Below, in pieces: positions 54,419-63,350 of a stretch of DNA of 64,000 nucleotides (the first letter of the stretch is position 1; every line of letters begins with the position of its first letter). Made by a program: the position numbers and the translations under genes. The stretch spans positions 186,001-250,000 of the forward strand of contig JAJDTL010000004.1 in assembly GCA_022827195.1 (NCBI GenBank), written 5' to 3'. The notes below the pieces were generated by a model. That model was not told the origin of the DNA. It made no database searches and saw nothing but the letters and a program-made list of their open reading frames with translations. This stretch comes from Caldilineaceae bacterium (GTDB taxonomy: Bacteria > Chloroflexota > Anaerolineae > Caldilineales > Caldilineaceae).

Positions 54419-55636
54419 TTAGCCTTCCGGCATATCGCCGCCGGACTGCCGGAGGGAGAGCTGGGCAAAAGCAGCCTCTGTCAGCAGCGCCACGCCGGTC
54501 GGCATGACGCTTTCTTCAAAGTCGAACGTCGGACTGTGGTGCGGGCTGTAGAACCCCTCGTCCGGATTGGCCGCCCCCACCAGCACGAAGCAGCCCGGCG
54601 CCCGGTTCAGGAACTCCGCCATGTCCTCCCCCACCATCATCGGAGGAATCTGTGCGACGTTTTCGCCGCCCACCACGCCGTTCGCAACCACCTCCATTAA
54701 GCGCGCGCCTTCTTCAGAGTTTACGGTCGGAGGCACGCAGCTCTGCATCGAGATCTCGTAGGTCGCACCCATCGCCTGGCAGACGCCGGCGCAGACTTCG
54801 TCCAGGCGCGCTCTCAGCAGGTCGCGCACCTCCGGCTCGAAGCTGCGCATCGTGCCCTTCAGCACCGCCTGCTCCGAGATCACATTGCCCGCCGTCCCGC
54901 TTTGGAACGAGCCGACCGTGACCACCGCCGTATCCGCCGGATTGGCGTTGCGCGCCACGATGCTCTGCAGCGCCACCACCACCTGGCTCGCGACGTAGGT
55001 GGCGTCGATCGTATCGTGGGGCGTCGCGCCGTGTCCCCCCTGGCCGCGAATGGTCAAAGTGAATATGTCGGCTGCCGCCCAAAGCGGGCCCGGCTGCACC
55101 ACCACCTGCTTGTAGGGCAGTCTGCTCCACAGGTGCAGGCCGTAGGACGCCGCCGGCTGCGGTTCGTCGAGCGCGCCGTCCTCGATCATCGCTTTCGCGC
55201 CCCCCAGCCCCTCCTCCGCCGGCTGGAAGACCAGCTTGACCCGCCCTGGAAGCTCGTTGCGGTGCCGCGCCAGCAGTTTCGCGACGCCCATACCGATCGC
55301 GGTGTGCCCGTCATGGCCGCAGGCATGCATCACGCCAGGGTTCTGCGAAGCAAAGGGCAGCCCCGTCTCTTCAAGGATCGGAAGGGCATCCATGTCGAAG
55401 CGCAGCAGCACCGTCTCGCTGTCCTCGTCCAGCCCGTCCGGCTCGACCATCGCGATCACGCCCGTCTTCCCGATGCCGGTGCTGACCTCCAGCCCCTGCT
55501 CCTGCAGATGCGCGGCCACAACGCCGGCAGTCCGCACCTCTTCGAATCCCAGCTCCGGGTTGCGATGAAAGTCCCGCCGCCACTCGATCAGCTCGGGCAG
55601 CAGCTCATTTGCTTCTCTCTCTATCCACTCTCGCAC
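54419..55636 (-). CDS. M20 family amidohydrolase (N-acyl amino acid/hippurate hydrolase type)
   Basis: 405 residues. Metal site motifs RFDMDALPILEETGLPF and MHACGHDGHTAIGMGVAKLL, then FQPAEEGLGGAKAMIEDGAL with the catalytic Glu. The dimerisation domain carries GQGGHGATPHDTIDAT. It hydrolyses N-acyl amino acids or related amides, for example auxin conjugates and hippurate in known members. It stands alone, transcribed away from the VOC gene across a repeat-rich spacer. Confidence 0.93.
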   Translation of the reverse strand: MREWIEREANELLPELIEWRRDFHRNPELGFEEVRTAGVVAAHLQEQGLEVSTGIGKTGVIAMVEPDGLDEDSETVLLRFDMDALPILEETGLPFASQNPGVMHACGHDGHTAIGMGVAKLLARHRNELPGRVKLVFQPAEEGLGGAKAMIEDGALDEPQPAASYGLHLWSRLPYKQVVVQPGPLWAAADIFTLTIRGQGGHGATPHDTIDATYVASQVVVALQSIVARNANPADTAVVTVGSFQSGTAGNVISEQAVLKGTMRSFEPEVRDLLRARLDEVCAGVCQAMGATYEISMQSCVPPTVNSEEGARLMEVVANGVVGGENVAQIPPMMVGEDMAEFLNRAPGCFVLVGAANPDEGFYSPHHSPTFDFEESVMPTGVALLTEAAFAQLSLRQSGGDMPEG

Positions 55637-55823
55637 GGCCCTGTCCCCCGTCCGGCTATGGTTTCATTCTGCCGCACATTGTAACAGGTGCAGTCCCGAT
55701 CGCCACATCCCCAACCCGGTTTTCGCGCCAGCCCGCAACGCCATTCCGACCTACCGCGAGCCACTTCAGCGCCCAGCCGTACCGGCGCCAGCGTGCGTGC
55801 GCGGCCCCCGCAGTTCGAACTGC

Positions 55824-55844
55824 GAATCACGAATCACGAATCAC
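55824..55844 (+). repeat. Tandem heptamer GAATCAC x3
   Basis: Three exact copies of GAATCAC, 17 nt before the 60-nt hairpin repeat. Confidence 0.75.
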
Positions 55845-55860
55845 GGCCGTTCCGGGCGGT

Positions 55861-55920
55861 CGGGCCGTTCCGACCCTCCCTTGTGCGGGGGGACTCCCCC
55901 CGCAACGCCCCCCTGACACC
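55861..55920 (+). repeat. Dispersed 60-nt hairpin repeat, copy B
   Basis: 90% identical to 15048-15107. Its centre forms a perfect 9-bp stem TGCGGGGGG / CCCCCCGCA (55884-55892, 55896-55904) with a 3-nt loop. Confidence 0.75.
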
Positions 55921-56125
55921 TCTCCTTCAGAACCGTGAGGGCGCGTCCTCGGCCGGTGTGTCAGCGACCGGGAGGTGATGCCAGCGTGTGTGCGCGAATC
56001 CAGTTCGACGCCAACGCGCAGCCGCGCCGACGTCGCCGTGCGCGCACGTCCCCAATTTGCCGCCGGCGCGCCGCGGGCATGATGCGCGGCCGTTGCCATT
56101 GCATTCACCAAAGACCAAGAGCTGT

Positions 56126-56146
56126 AAACTGAAAACTGAAAACTCA
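56126..56146 (+). repeat. Tandem heptamer AAACTGA x3
   Basis: AAACTGA, AAACTGA, AAACTCA followed by a partial fourth unit AAAC. Confidence 0.65.
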
Positions 56147-56385
56147 AAACCGCCGCTCGCACATTCACCGCACCCGCCGCTTCCCTCCCCAAAATGGGCG
56201 GAACCATCCCGGGTCCGGTTGACTAGCCGATCTGCCGGAGTTTGGTTATACTGCTGGCTGCGAGGCCAAAAGCCCGGGCATCGAGGAGTCGCAGTCTTCG
56301 TGCTATCCACTTTTCTATGCTCGCAACCGCAGCCGCTCCGATCGCGGCGCGCACCAACCATGGATTGACGTCGCAAGGTCAACAA

Positions 56386-56781
56386 ATGTCAAAAATTACC
56401 GGCATCGCCGAAATCGTCCTCTGGGCCAGAGACAAGAGCAGCTCGGTCGCCTTCTATCGCGACCTGCTCGGGCTGGAGGTCATCTCGCCGCCCGAGCTGC
56501 CCAACGTCTTCCTCAAAGCGGGTGAAGGCGCGGCCGGCATCCCGCAGATGATCGTGATCGTGCCGATGCCGCCCGAAATCGCCGCCCAACCGCGCGGCAA
56601 TCAGCTCCACCATCTCGCCTTTGAGCTGGCGGCCGACGACTTCGACGCGCTCGACCAGCAGCTGCGCGCAGCCGGCTATGAGCCCAGGGGCGGCACCCAT
56701 CCGGTCCTCGCCAGCCGCACCATGTACATCGACGACCCGGACGGCAACGAGGTCGAGCTGATCTGCGAGCTCCGGCAGTGA
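56386..56781 (+). CDS. VOC (glyoxalase/bleomycin resistance/dioxygenase) family protein
   Basis: 131 residues, one VOC module pair. ITGIAEIVLWARDKSSSVAFYRDLLGLEV starts the fold; LHHLAFEL and DDPDGNEVELICEL carry likely metal ligands His and Glu. The usual first-strand His is Glu (IAEIVLW). Activities range from isomerases to dioxygenases, so function is open. AAGGT precedes ATG 56386. It ends 27 nt before moeA. Confidence 0.85.
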   Translation: MSKITGIAEIVLWARDKSSSVAFYRDLLGLEVISPPELPNVFLKAGEGAAGIPQMIVIVPMPPEIAAQPRGNQLHHLAFELAADDFDALDQQLRAAGYEPRGGTHPVLASRTMYIDDPDGNEVELICELRQ

Positions 56782-56808
56782 CCGTCATACTTCTCTAAGG
56801 GCACCGCA

Positions 56809-58059
56809 ATGAAGAAGACCCAGTCCAAGTACGCCATGCTCTCGGTTGAGGATGCCCTGCAGATCACCCTCGCCCAGTCCCGGCCTCTCTCCCCGGTAGC
56901 GCTGCCTCTCTCCCAGGCACGCGGCGCGATTCTCGCCTCCGACATCACCGCCCGCGAACCGCTCCCTCCCTTTCCCGCCTCCACCAAGGACGGCTACGCC
57001 GTCGTCGCGGCCGACGGACCCGGCGAATACCCGCTGATCGGAGAGATCAGCGCCGGGGCGCTCGCCGATTTCACAGTCGAGCCGGGTACGGTCGCCTACA
57101 TCACCACCGGCGCGCCCCTGCCCGAAGGCGCCGACGCCGTCGTCATGATCGAGGAGACCGAACGTTTCGAGAACGGCCAGGCCGCCGCAACCGTCCGCAT
57201 CAACTGTAGCGTCCAACCAGGCGCCGACGTCCGCCCCGTTGGCATCGACGTGATCGAGGGCCAGACGGTGCTCGCCGCCGGCGAACGGCTCGATTCCGCC
57301 GAATTCGGCCTGCTCGCCACCGCCGGCTTCGTCGAAGCACCGGTCTATCCCCGTCCCAAAGTCGCCGTTCTCTCAACCGGCGACGAGCTGATCGAGCCCG
57401 GCGAGCCGCTCGGCCCCGGCCAGATCCGCGACAGCAACCGCGCAATGCTGCTCGCCGCTATCGACGCCGCCGGCGGCCAGCCGGTCGACCTGGGCATATC
57501 AGGCGATTCGCAGGCCGCGCTCGAAAGCCGGATACAGGAAGGACTGGCTCAGGCCGACATCCTGATTAGTTCCGGCGGCGTCTCGATGGGCGAGCTGGAC
57601 CTCGTTCAGCCTCTGCTCGAACACGCCGGCACCGTCCACTTCGGTCGCGTGCGCATGAAGCCGGGCAAGCCCATAACCTTCGCCACCGCCGACTACAAGG
57701 GCAAGCGCCGCCTCGTTTTCGGCCTCCCCGGCAATCCGGTCAGCAGCCTGGTCACGTTCTACCTTTTCGCGGTGCCGGCCCTGCGCAAAATGGCAGGATG
57801 GCGCAACCCCGGCCTCCGCCGCGTCCAGGCCAGTCTGGCGCACCAGCTGCCCCTCGACGCATTTCGGCCCGAATATCATCGCGCCACACTGCGCTGGGAC
57901 GATGAGCGGAGTTGCTTCATCGCCGCCAGCACCGGCAGCCAGGCCAGCAGCCGCCTCCTGAGTATGCGCACTGCCAACGCGCTCCTGGCGCTGCCGCAGC
58001 GCGAGGGCACGCTGGCCGCCGGCGAGTCCGTCGACGCGCTGCTCATCGGCGAAATATAG
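56809..58059 (+). CDS. moeA: Molybdopterin molybdenumtransferase
   Basis: 416 residues, standard MoeA length. It inserts molybdate into adenylated molybdopterin. MoeA markers: FPASTKDGYAVVAADG, ITTGAPLPEGADAVVMIEET, AVLSTGDELIEPGEPLGPGQIRDSNRAML, ILISSGGVSMGELD and VRMKPGKPITFA...FGLPGNPVSSLVTFYLF. Domain IV follows. It is the first gene in the order moeA-moaC-moaD-moaE. Confidence 0.96.
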   Translation: MKKTQSKYAMLSVEDALQITLAQSRPLSPVALPLSQARGAILASDITAREPLPPFPASTKDGYAVVAADGPGEYPLIGEISAGALADFTVEPGTVAYITTGAPLPEGADAVVMIEETERFENGQAAATVRINCSVQPGADVRPVGIDVIEGQTVLAAGERLDSAEFGLLATAGFVEAPVYPRPKVAVLSTGDELIEPGEPLGPGQIRDSNRAMLLAAIDAAGGQPVDLGISGDSQAALESRIQEGLAQADILISSGGVSMGELDLVQPLLEHAGTVHFGRVRMKPGKPITFATADYKGKRRLVFGLPGNPVSSLVTFYLFAVPALRKMAGWRNPGLRRVQASLAHQLPLDAFRPEYHRATLRWDDERSCFIAASTGSQASSRLLSMRTANALLALPQREGTLAAGESVDALLIGEI

Positions 58060-58077
58060 GGGTCTGCGCACAGTCGA

Positions 58078-58587
58078 ATGTCCCAATTGACCCACCTTGA
58101 CCGCGACGGCCGCGCATCGATGGTCGATGTTGGCGATAAACAAAGCAGCAGCCGTGAAGCCGTGGCAGAGGCCAGCGTCTACATGGCCCCCGCTACGCTG
58201 GCCGCAGTCCGTGACGGCAGTGTGCCCAAGGGCGACGTGCTCGCCGCCGCCCGCATCGCCGGCATCATGGCCGCCAAGCGCACACACGACCTGATCCCGC
58301 TCTGCCACCCCCTTCAGTTAAGCAAGATCGCCGTCGAATTTGAAGTCGACGACAAAAACGGGCGGGTCATTGTCGTCGGTACCGTGCGCTGCAAGGGCCG
58401 CACCGGCGTCGAGATGGAGGCGCTGACCGCCGTCAGCGTCGCCGCGCTCACCATCTACGACATGGCGAAGGCCCTCCAGAAGTCGATGACCATCTCTGAC
58501 ATTCGCCTGCTCCGCAAACAGGGCGGCAAGTCAGGCGACTGGGAAAGGGCCGCCTCCGCCGAAAGCAAGGGAGCTGTCGAGCCGTGA
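58078..58587 (+). CDS. moaC: Cyclic pyranopterin monophosphate synthase
   Basis: 169 residues. MoaC forms cyclic pyranopterin monophosphate together with MoaA. Signature: [46 protein letters not shown], and [31 protein letters not shown] (with the catalytic Lys and Asp/Glu). It overlaps moaD by 4 nt. No moaA is in the window. Confidence 0.96.
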   Translation: MSQLTHLDRDGRASMVDVGDKQSSSREAVAEASVYMAPATLAAVRDGSVPKGDVLAAARIAGIMAAKRTHDLIPLCHPLQLSKIAVEFEVDDKNGRVIVVGTVRCKGRTGVEMEALTAVSVAALTIYDMAKALQKSMTISDIRLLRKQGGKSGDWERAASAESKGAVEP

Positions 58588-58862
58588 AAGTGCGCCTGGT
58601 CCTCTTCGCCGGCCTCAAACAGGCGGCCGGCTTCAAGGAAGACGCCGTCACCCTGCCCGAAGCCGCCACCGTTGGCGACTTGCTCGACAAACGCGTTCCC
58701 CAGCTGCGCAGCCGCACAATCTATGTGGCAGTAAACGAGGAGTACGCCCAGCGCGACACCGTCCTGCACGATGGCGACGAAGTTGCGCTCCTTCCTCCTG
58801 TTTCCGGCGGCGTTTCCGGCCCCGGCCGCTTCAGCTCCGGTGCAATAGTCAACAAGAGGTGA
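58584..58862 (+). CDS. moaD: MoaD-like sulfur carrier with a 16-residue extension beyond Gly-Gly
   Basis: 92 residues. Ubiquitin-like fold with [45 protein letters not shown]. In typical MoaD the protein ends at Gly-Gly so that the C-terminal Gly can be thiocarboxylated. Here Gly75-Gly76 is followed by [16 protein letters not shown] before the stop. Activity would need cleavage after Gly76, as shown for the mycobacterial MoaD-MoaE fusion MoaX. ATG 58584 overlaps moaC as ATGA; moaE begins 10 nt after the stop. Confidence 0.9.
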   Translation: MKVRLVLFAGLKQAAGFKEDAVTLPEAATVGDLLDKRVPQLRSRTIYVAVNEEYAQRDTVLHDGDEVALLPPVSGGVSGPGRFSSGAIVNKR

Positions 58863-58871
58863 CCCTTGGAG

Positions 58872-59354
58872 ATGTCAGCCAAACTGTTCGAAATTACCCA
58901 GGAACCCCTCTCGCAGGACGACATACTGCGCCGCGTCAGCCGTCCCGACTGCGGCGGCGTCGTTACCTTCGCCGGCACTGTGCGCGGCTCAACCGCCACC
59001 GCCACCGGCGCCCGCGACACCGATTTTCTCAGCTACGAAGCCTTCGTGCCGATGGCCGAAAAGATGATGGCCCGCATCGGCGACGAGATCCAAGAACGCT
59101 GGCCCAATGTGAAGGCGGTCAGCATCCTCCACCGCATCGGCCGCTGCGACGTCGAGGAGCCCACCGTCCTCATCGCCGTCGCCTCGCCCCACCGCGACGA
59201 CGGCTGCTTCGAGGCCTGCCGTTACGCGATCGAACGGCTCAAGGCGATCGTTCCCATCTGGAAACAGGAGAACTGGAGCGACGGCGAGGTCTGGGTCGAA
59301 GGCCCGCGGCAGGAGGAGCTCGACGTTTCCCTGCCCGATGAAGTCACCGCGTAG
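58872..59354 (+). CDS. moaE: Molybdopterin synthase catalytic subunit
   Basis: 160 residues. With MoaD it adds dithiolene sulfurs to make molybdopterin. MoaE motifs: [74 protein letters not shown] with the active-site Lys region. I start at ATG 58872 (GAGGTGA 11 nt upstream, TTGGAG closer) over the TTG at 58866. Confidence 0.95.
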   Translation: MSAKLFEITQEPLSQDDILRRVSRPDCGGVVTFAGTVRGSTATATGARDTDFLSYEAFVPMAEKMMARIGDEIQERWPNVKAVSILHRIGRCDVEEPTVLIAVASPHRDDGCFEACRYAIERLKAIVPIWKQENWSDGEVWVEGPRQEELDVSLPDEVTA

Positions 59355-59478
59355 AACTGCCCCGCGTTCAGGCACGCCCGAATTTGCCGCAGCATCTCCA
59401 TTGGGATAAACTGACGGGCCGTCGACACAGCCGGGCACCTGCTGTCTTGACTTCGTCAGACGCAGGTTGGCCGAATGC

Positions 59479-59945
<467 letters not shown>

Positions 59946-60041
59946 CGATTCGCTTGGCGGGGCGAAGCTGGGGTTCGACAGTCTGACTGGTTTGCGAGGC
60001 CGCTCTGCACAATTGACGCTGGACAGCTTGCCGCAACGGAA

Positions 60042-60126
<85 letters not shown>

Positions 60127-60140
60127 TGGTATCAGCGACC

Positions 60141-60214
<74 letters not shown>

Positions 60215-60257
60215 CGGCATATTGCCGGAACTGGGTACGTTTCTTTAACAGCTTATC

Positions 60258-60333
<76 letters not shown>

Positions 60334-60419
60334 AAAGGACCGGCCCGGTGGATGCTCGCGCCGCAGCAATCTCGCATTCCGGTTGCCGCGGCGCGAGTTT
60401 CTTGCGAGTCGGTCCTTTT
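60334..60419 (+). terminator. Nested hairpin in the tRNA-Gly/tRNA-Phe spacer
   Basis: Outer stem AAAGGACCG (60334-60342) / CGGTCCTTT (60410-60418) and inner stem CTCGCGCCGC (60355-60364) / GCGGCGCGAG (60388-60397), both perfect. It ends in TTTT directly before tRNA-Phe. It could terminate the upstream tRNAs, guide processing, or itself be a small RNA. Confidence 0.45.
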
Positions 60420-60492
60420 GCCGAGGTAGCTCAGTTGGTAGAGCAATGGACTGAAAATCCATGTGTCCCCAGTTCAAGTCTGGGCCTCGGCA
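60420..60492 (+). tRNA. tRNA-Phe (anticodon GAA)
   Basis: Acceptor GCCGAGG / CCTCGGC, anticodon loop CTGAAAA, T-arm CCCAGTTCAAGTCTGGG, discriminator A. Confidence 0.96.
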
Positions 60493-60574
60493 CCTGTGAA
60501 TGGTGGCCGGGTAACGGTTGCCAAGTGCGGCCCGTTGCTGAATTTCGTCCAGACTCTCCTGGTTCGATCAGAAA

Positions 60575-60647
<73 letters not shown>

Positions 60648-60717
60648 TATAGCGAAATGAGGCATCCCGCCGGCTGAAGTTTGGCTGCGGCTCGGAGCTG
60701 CAATTCGAAAACTGTAT

Positions 60718-60790
60718 GGCGCCTATAGCTCAATGGCAGAGCGTCTGATTGTGGATCAGAAGGCTACGGGTTCGAGCCCCGTTAGGCGCC
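60718..60790 (+). tRNA. tRNA-His (anticodon GTG)
   Basis: Anticodon loop TTGTGGA. The extra G at 60718 (position -1) pairs with discriminator C at 60790, the tRNA-His hallmark. T-arm ACGGGTTCGAGCCCCGT. It is the last gene before the AT-richer accessory region. Confidence 0.95.
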
Positions 60791-60915
60791 CCTGGTGTCA
60801 TCTGTGACTCCGCTTGGCAGAAGTTCGGGGGCATAGTCCGCGTGTTGCAGCAATCAAGGTACGAGGGAGGTACAGAGGGATCTGCCCGGAACTCTAACGG
60901 GCGTCACTCATGTCG

Positions 60916-61089
60916 TTAGTAGGAAAAGAAAGCTAGGCCTTCTTGACTCCATGCTCCAGGAGTCCGCGCATGTAGTATTTCGACCGCACGGCGGACCAGT
61001 ACTGTGCGCGTTGCGCCAGTCTGCCGCCGTAGCTCGTCAAGCTGCTCGATTTGATATTCGGTGAATTGAATTTGCGCCTTCATTAGCAT
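60916..61089 (-). CDS. Ribbon-helix-helix (CopG-like) DNA-binding protein
   Basis: 57 residues: MLMKAQIQFTEYQIEQLDEL, then RRQTGATRTVLVRRAVEILH. The short beta strand followed by two helices is the ribbon-helix-helix fold of antitoxins and small repressors. GGGGGGC precedes ATG 61089; a longer frame to 61269 is unlikely since its added part has no fold. No toxin gene adjoins it. It is transcribed divergently from the TIR gene and may regulate it. Confidence 0.65.
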   Translation of the reverse strand: MLMKAQIQFTEYQIEQLDELRRQTGATRTVLVRRAVEILHARTPGAWSQEGLAFFSY

Positions 61090-61189
61090 GCGCCCCCCTT
61101 CGGATTCGGTGTCCGTAAGTTGGAACATGGACTTTGCCATTGGTGAACAAATGCATGCAAATGCCGTGAATAGCCGCGTCAAATGACGA

Positions 61190-62368
61190 ATGACGCTTGA
61201 AGTGAGTTTTCCGACCGACACGGATGGATTTCTTTCACAAGAATGCCCGTCTTGCGAACAGAGATTCAAGTTGCTTTTTGGCCAAGGAAGTGAAGAACCT
61301 CTCTCGTTCTGCCCGTACTGTGGTTACAGAGGCCACGGCTGTTGGACAACCAAAGAACAGAACGCTTACATTCAGGATACAGCATTGGATGTGCTAGTCT
61401 TGCCGAAATTGCAGAGGCTAGGGCGAGGTATAGGGCGGGAAACGGGAGGACTCATAAGTTTCAACCTGACGTCGGATTCGCCCAAGCAGTCCAAACCCCC
61501 AATGGAGACCGACGATCCCTACCGAGTCTTACACTTTCCTTGTTGTCAAGAGACTTTGAAGTTAAAACGAAGGCAAAATCATTTCTGCATCATTTGCGGT
61601 AAGGAAGTTGATATGACAATTAGCGATGCAAGGCGCGTGTTTCTTAGCCATAAGGGTGCCAACAAGAATCTGGTCAGTGATTTCAAGGAAACCTTGGAGT
61701 TATTGGGTTACGAACCTTGGCTTGATGAAGATGATATGCCAGCAGGAACCAGACTTGAGCGTGGGCTCCAACAAGGAATGAGAGATTCTTGTGGAGTAGT
61801 CTTCTTCATAACGCCGGAATTCCGAGACGAAGGTTACTTGGCTACCGAAATTGATTACGCAATTATGGAGGAACGCCGAAAAGAAGAAAGGTTTGCTATT
61901 GTCACTCTGCAGTTTGTAGGCGATGACGGAAGCGACCCTCCGATTCCGGAACTCCTGCAACCATTCATTTGGAAGACCCCCACAACCGATCTTGAAGCCC
62001 TACGGGAAATTGTACGGGCACTGCCTGTGGTACCCGGTGCTGTCGACTGGAAGGATGATATATCCGGTGTTACCACCTCGCCAAAGACGACAACTACAAC
62101 CACAGAACTTTCAGATGAAGCCAAGAAAATTCTCATAGAAGCCGTGAAGAGCAAGCGCCCAATTTTGCACATTAGGACCATGGGTGGGGAATACCTTCAA
62201 GTAAACAACCAGAATATGATCCCAAATAATGATGCCCGGACAATTGCTATGTGGGTAGCTGGTCTTGAGGACTTGCAACGACTTCGATACATCAAGAGTA
62301 TGGGTTCAAGAGGAGAGACCTTTGAGGTTACCAGAGAAGGCTACTTGGCAGCAGATGAGCTGGATTAA
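61190..62368 (+). CDS. TIR-domain protein with two N-terminal zinc ribbons
   Basis: 392 residues. Zinc ribbon 1: C19, C22, C41, C44 (CPSC...CPYC). A second Cys cluster: C118/C119, C133, C136. The TIR domain spans about 147-275: RRVFLSHKGANKNLVSDF, PWLDEDDMPAG, GVVFFITPEF, and Glu220 in YLATEIDYAI at the NADase glutamate position. A winged-helix-like C-terminus follows (305-392). TIR enzymes of antiphage systems degrade or cyclise NAD+ once triggered; the ribbons suggest nucleic-acid or protein sensing. AT-richer than the core genome, next to a tRNA cluster and other defence-type genes. Confidence 0.85.
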   Translation: MTLEVSFPTDTDGFLSQECPSCEQRFKLLFGQGSEEPLSFCPYCGYRGHGCWTTKEQNAYIQDTALDVLVLPKLQRLGRGIGRETGGLISFNLTSDSPKQSKPPMETDDPYRVLHFPCCQETLKLKRRQNHFCIICGKEVDMTISDARRVFLSHKGANKNLVSDFKETLELLGYEPWLDEDDMPAGTRLERGLQQGMRDSCGVVFFITPEFRDEGYLATEIDYAIMEERRKEERFAIVTLQFVGDDGSDPPIPELLQPFIWKTPTTDLEALREIVRALPVVPGAVDWKDDISGVTTSPKTTTTTTELSDEAKKILIEAVKSKRPILHIRTMGGEYLQVNNQNMIPNNDARTIAMWVAGLEDLQRLRYIKSMGSRGETFEVTREGYLAADELD

Positions 62369-62408
62369 ACTCAGTAAGATTAACAGCCGTATGGTGAGCC
62401 CCAATCGT

Positions 62409-62759
62409 TGGACCACGAAATGGGAAAGATAAGGTGCATTTAGGCGAATGCGGCCGGCTCTGAACAGAGCACGAAGTGCTCTTCCGCCGGCGTGCGATAG
62501 TTGAGACTTTGATGTGGTCTCTCATGGTTGTAGAAGTCGAAGTAGGCGGTCAGCCCAGCGTGCAGTTGGCGGACCTTGTCAAGTTGGGATGAATCTCGAG
62601 TTCACTGGACAACTGGCCAATCGTTTTGCTGCCTTCAAGCGCCTTCAGCACAATCCGAAGCTTTTGGGCCGCCGAGTGTCGCCGCCGTCTCTTGACCATC
62701 GTTCTGCCCCTCCACAGGCTCGGTGAATTTCTCCATTATACACCTTAGCCTGTGGTCCA
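62409..62759 (-). mobile_element. Internally deleted IS3-family-like element
   Basis: 351 nt between inverted ends TGGACCAC (62409-62416) and GTGGTCCA (62752-62759), with TAAGGTG also shared inside both ends. It encodes fused fragments of an IS3-type OrfA and OrfB. Too short to transpose alone; the ends could still be moved by a related full element. No target duplication is clear. Confidence 0.7.
62440..62699 (-). pseudogene. IS3-type transposase remnant (OrfA start joined to OrfB end)
   Basis: From ATG 62699 the minus strand reads MVKRRRRHSAAQKLRIVLKA, continuing to SELEIHPN, the start of an IS3-type OrfA helix-turn-helix. After a junction near 62583 the other frame reads AYFDFYNHERPHQSLNYRTP, the C-terminus of the OrfB DDE integrase, to a TAA at 62440. 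Everything between, including the DDE core, is missing and the two parts are out of frame. Confidence 0.78.
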
Positions 62760-62828
62760 TTTTTTTTGGGGCCCAATTCAGGCTGGACGGCTTGAGCAAT
62801 CCTTGCCTTGATGAGATCTGGAATGTCA

Positions 62829-63338
62829 TCAGTTCCAATTTACCGTCCGGTCAGAGTACTCTGCCGCATCGATAATTTTTTGCATTCTTCTGTCGTTTGT
62901 CACAAGAATTAAGTTGTACTGTTTGGCGACGCTTACTATCCACAGATCGTTCTCCTGAATTCCAAGTTCCTTGCCTGTTGTGCGATCAACCAAATCCTCT
63001 ACGTATCTTTTGGTAAGCCTGCCACGACGATCCTTGGGCGAATGAGCGCGAAAGAGTACGGCCCGAATCTCCGCAAACTCTTCAGCCGTATGCTGGTCAA
63101 CAAATAGGACCTCGTATTTGGACATCGCGCTTCTTACGGTAGACTGCCGCTGCACGTCGATGCAAGGGGCTGTCAAAAGACCAAATCCGACCTCGGCAAT
63201 AGTCACCGCCGAAACGTACACTATAGCATCACCAAGTTCTTTCAGCCGTTGGCTCACATTGTTGTGACTTGGAGACCCGAAGTCCCAGGCTGCACTGGCA
63301 ATGTTCGTATCCAAAAGATAGCCCTCCATGGGATTCAC
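62829..63338 (-). CDS. PIN-domain toxin-like protein (VapC-like)
   Basis: 169 residues from GTG 63338 (AGGA 7 nt upstream; ATG 63329 is an alternative). Acidic PIN residues are in GYLLDTNIAS, TIAEVGFGLL, ENDLWIVSVAKQ and LVTNDRRMQK. VapC-like proteins cleave tRNA or rRNA and usually pair with a VapB antitoxin, but none adjoins here; a methylase-like gene ends 12 nt upstream. It may be an orphan toxin or a component of the restriction-type locus. Confidence 0.82.
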   Translation of the reverse strand: MNPMEGYLLDTNIASAAWDFGSPSHNNVSQRLKELGDAIVYVSAVTIAEVGFGLLTAPCIDVQRQSTVRSAMSKYEVLFVDQHTAEEFAEIRAVLFRAHSPKDRRGRLTKRYVEDLVDRTTGKELGIQENDLWIVSVAKQYNLILVTNDRRMQKIIDAAEYSDRTVNWN

Positions 63339-63350
63339 TAGACCATCCTG

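Larger units (their letters stand above)
55637..56385. other. Repeat-rich intergenic region
   Basis: About 750 nt between divergent genes. It contains two triple heptamers, one copy of the dispersed 60-nt hairpin repeat and a 12-nt palindrome CAGTTCGAACTG (55811-55822). Several short frames cross it but none resembles a protein family. Confidence 0.55.

Noticed and set aside
60916..63338. Pairing the RHH protein and the PIN protein as one toxin-antitoxin system
   Set aside because: They are 1.7 kb apart with a TIR gene and an IS remnant between them; linkage is not supported.
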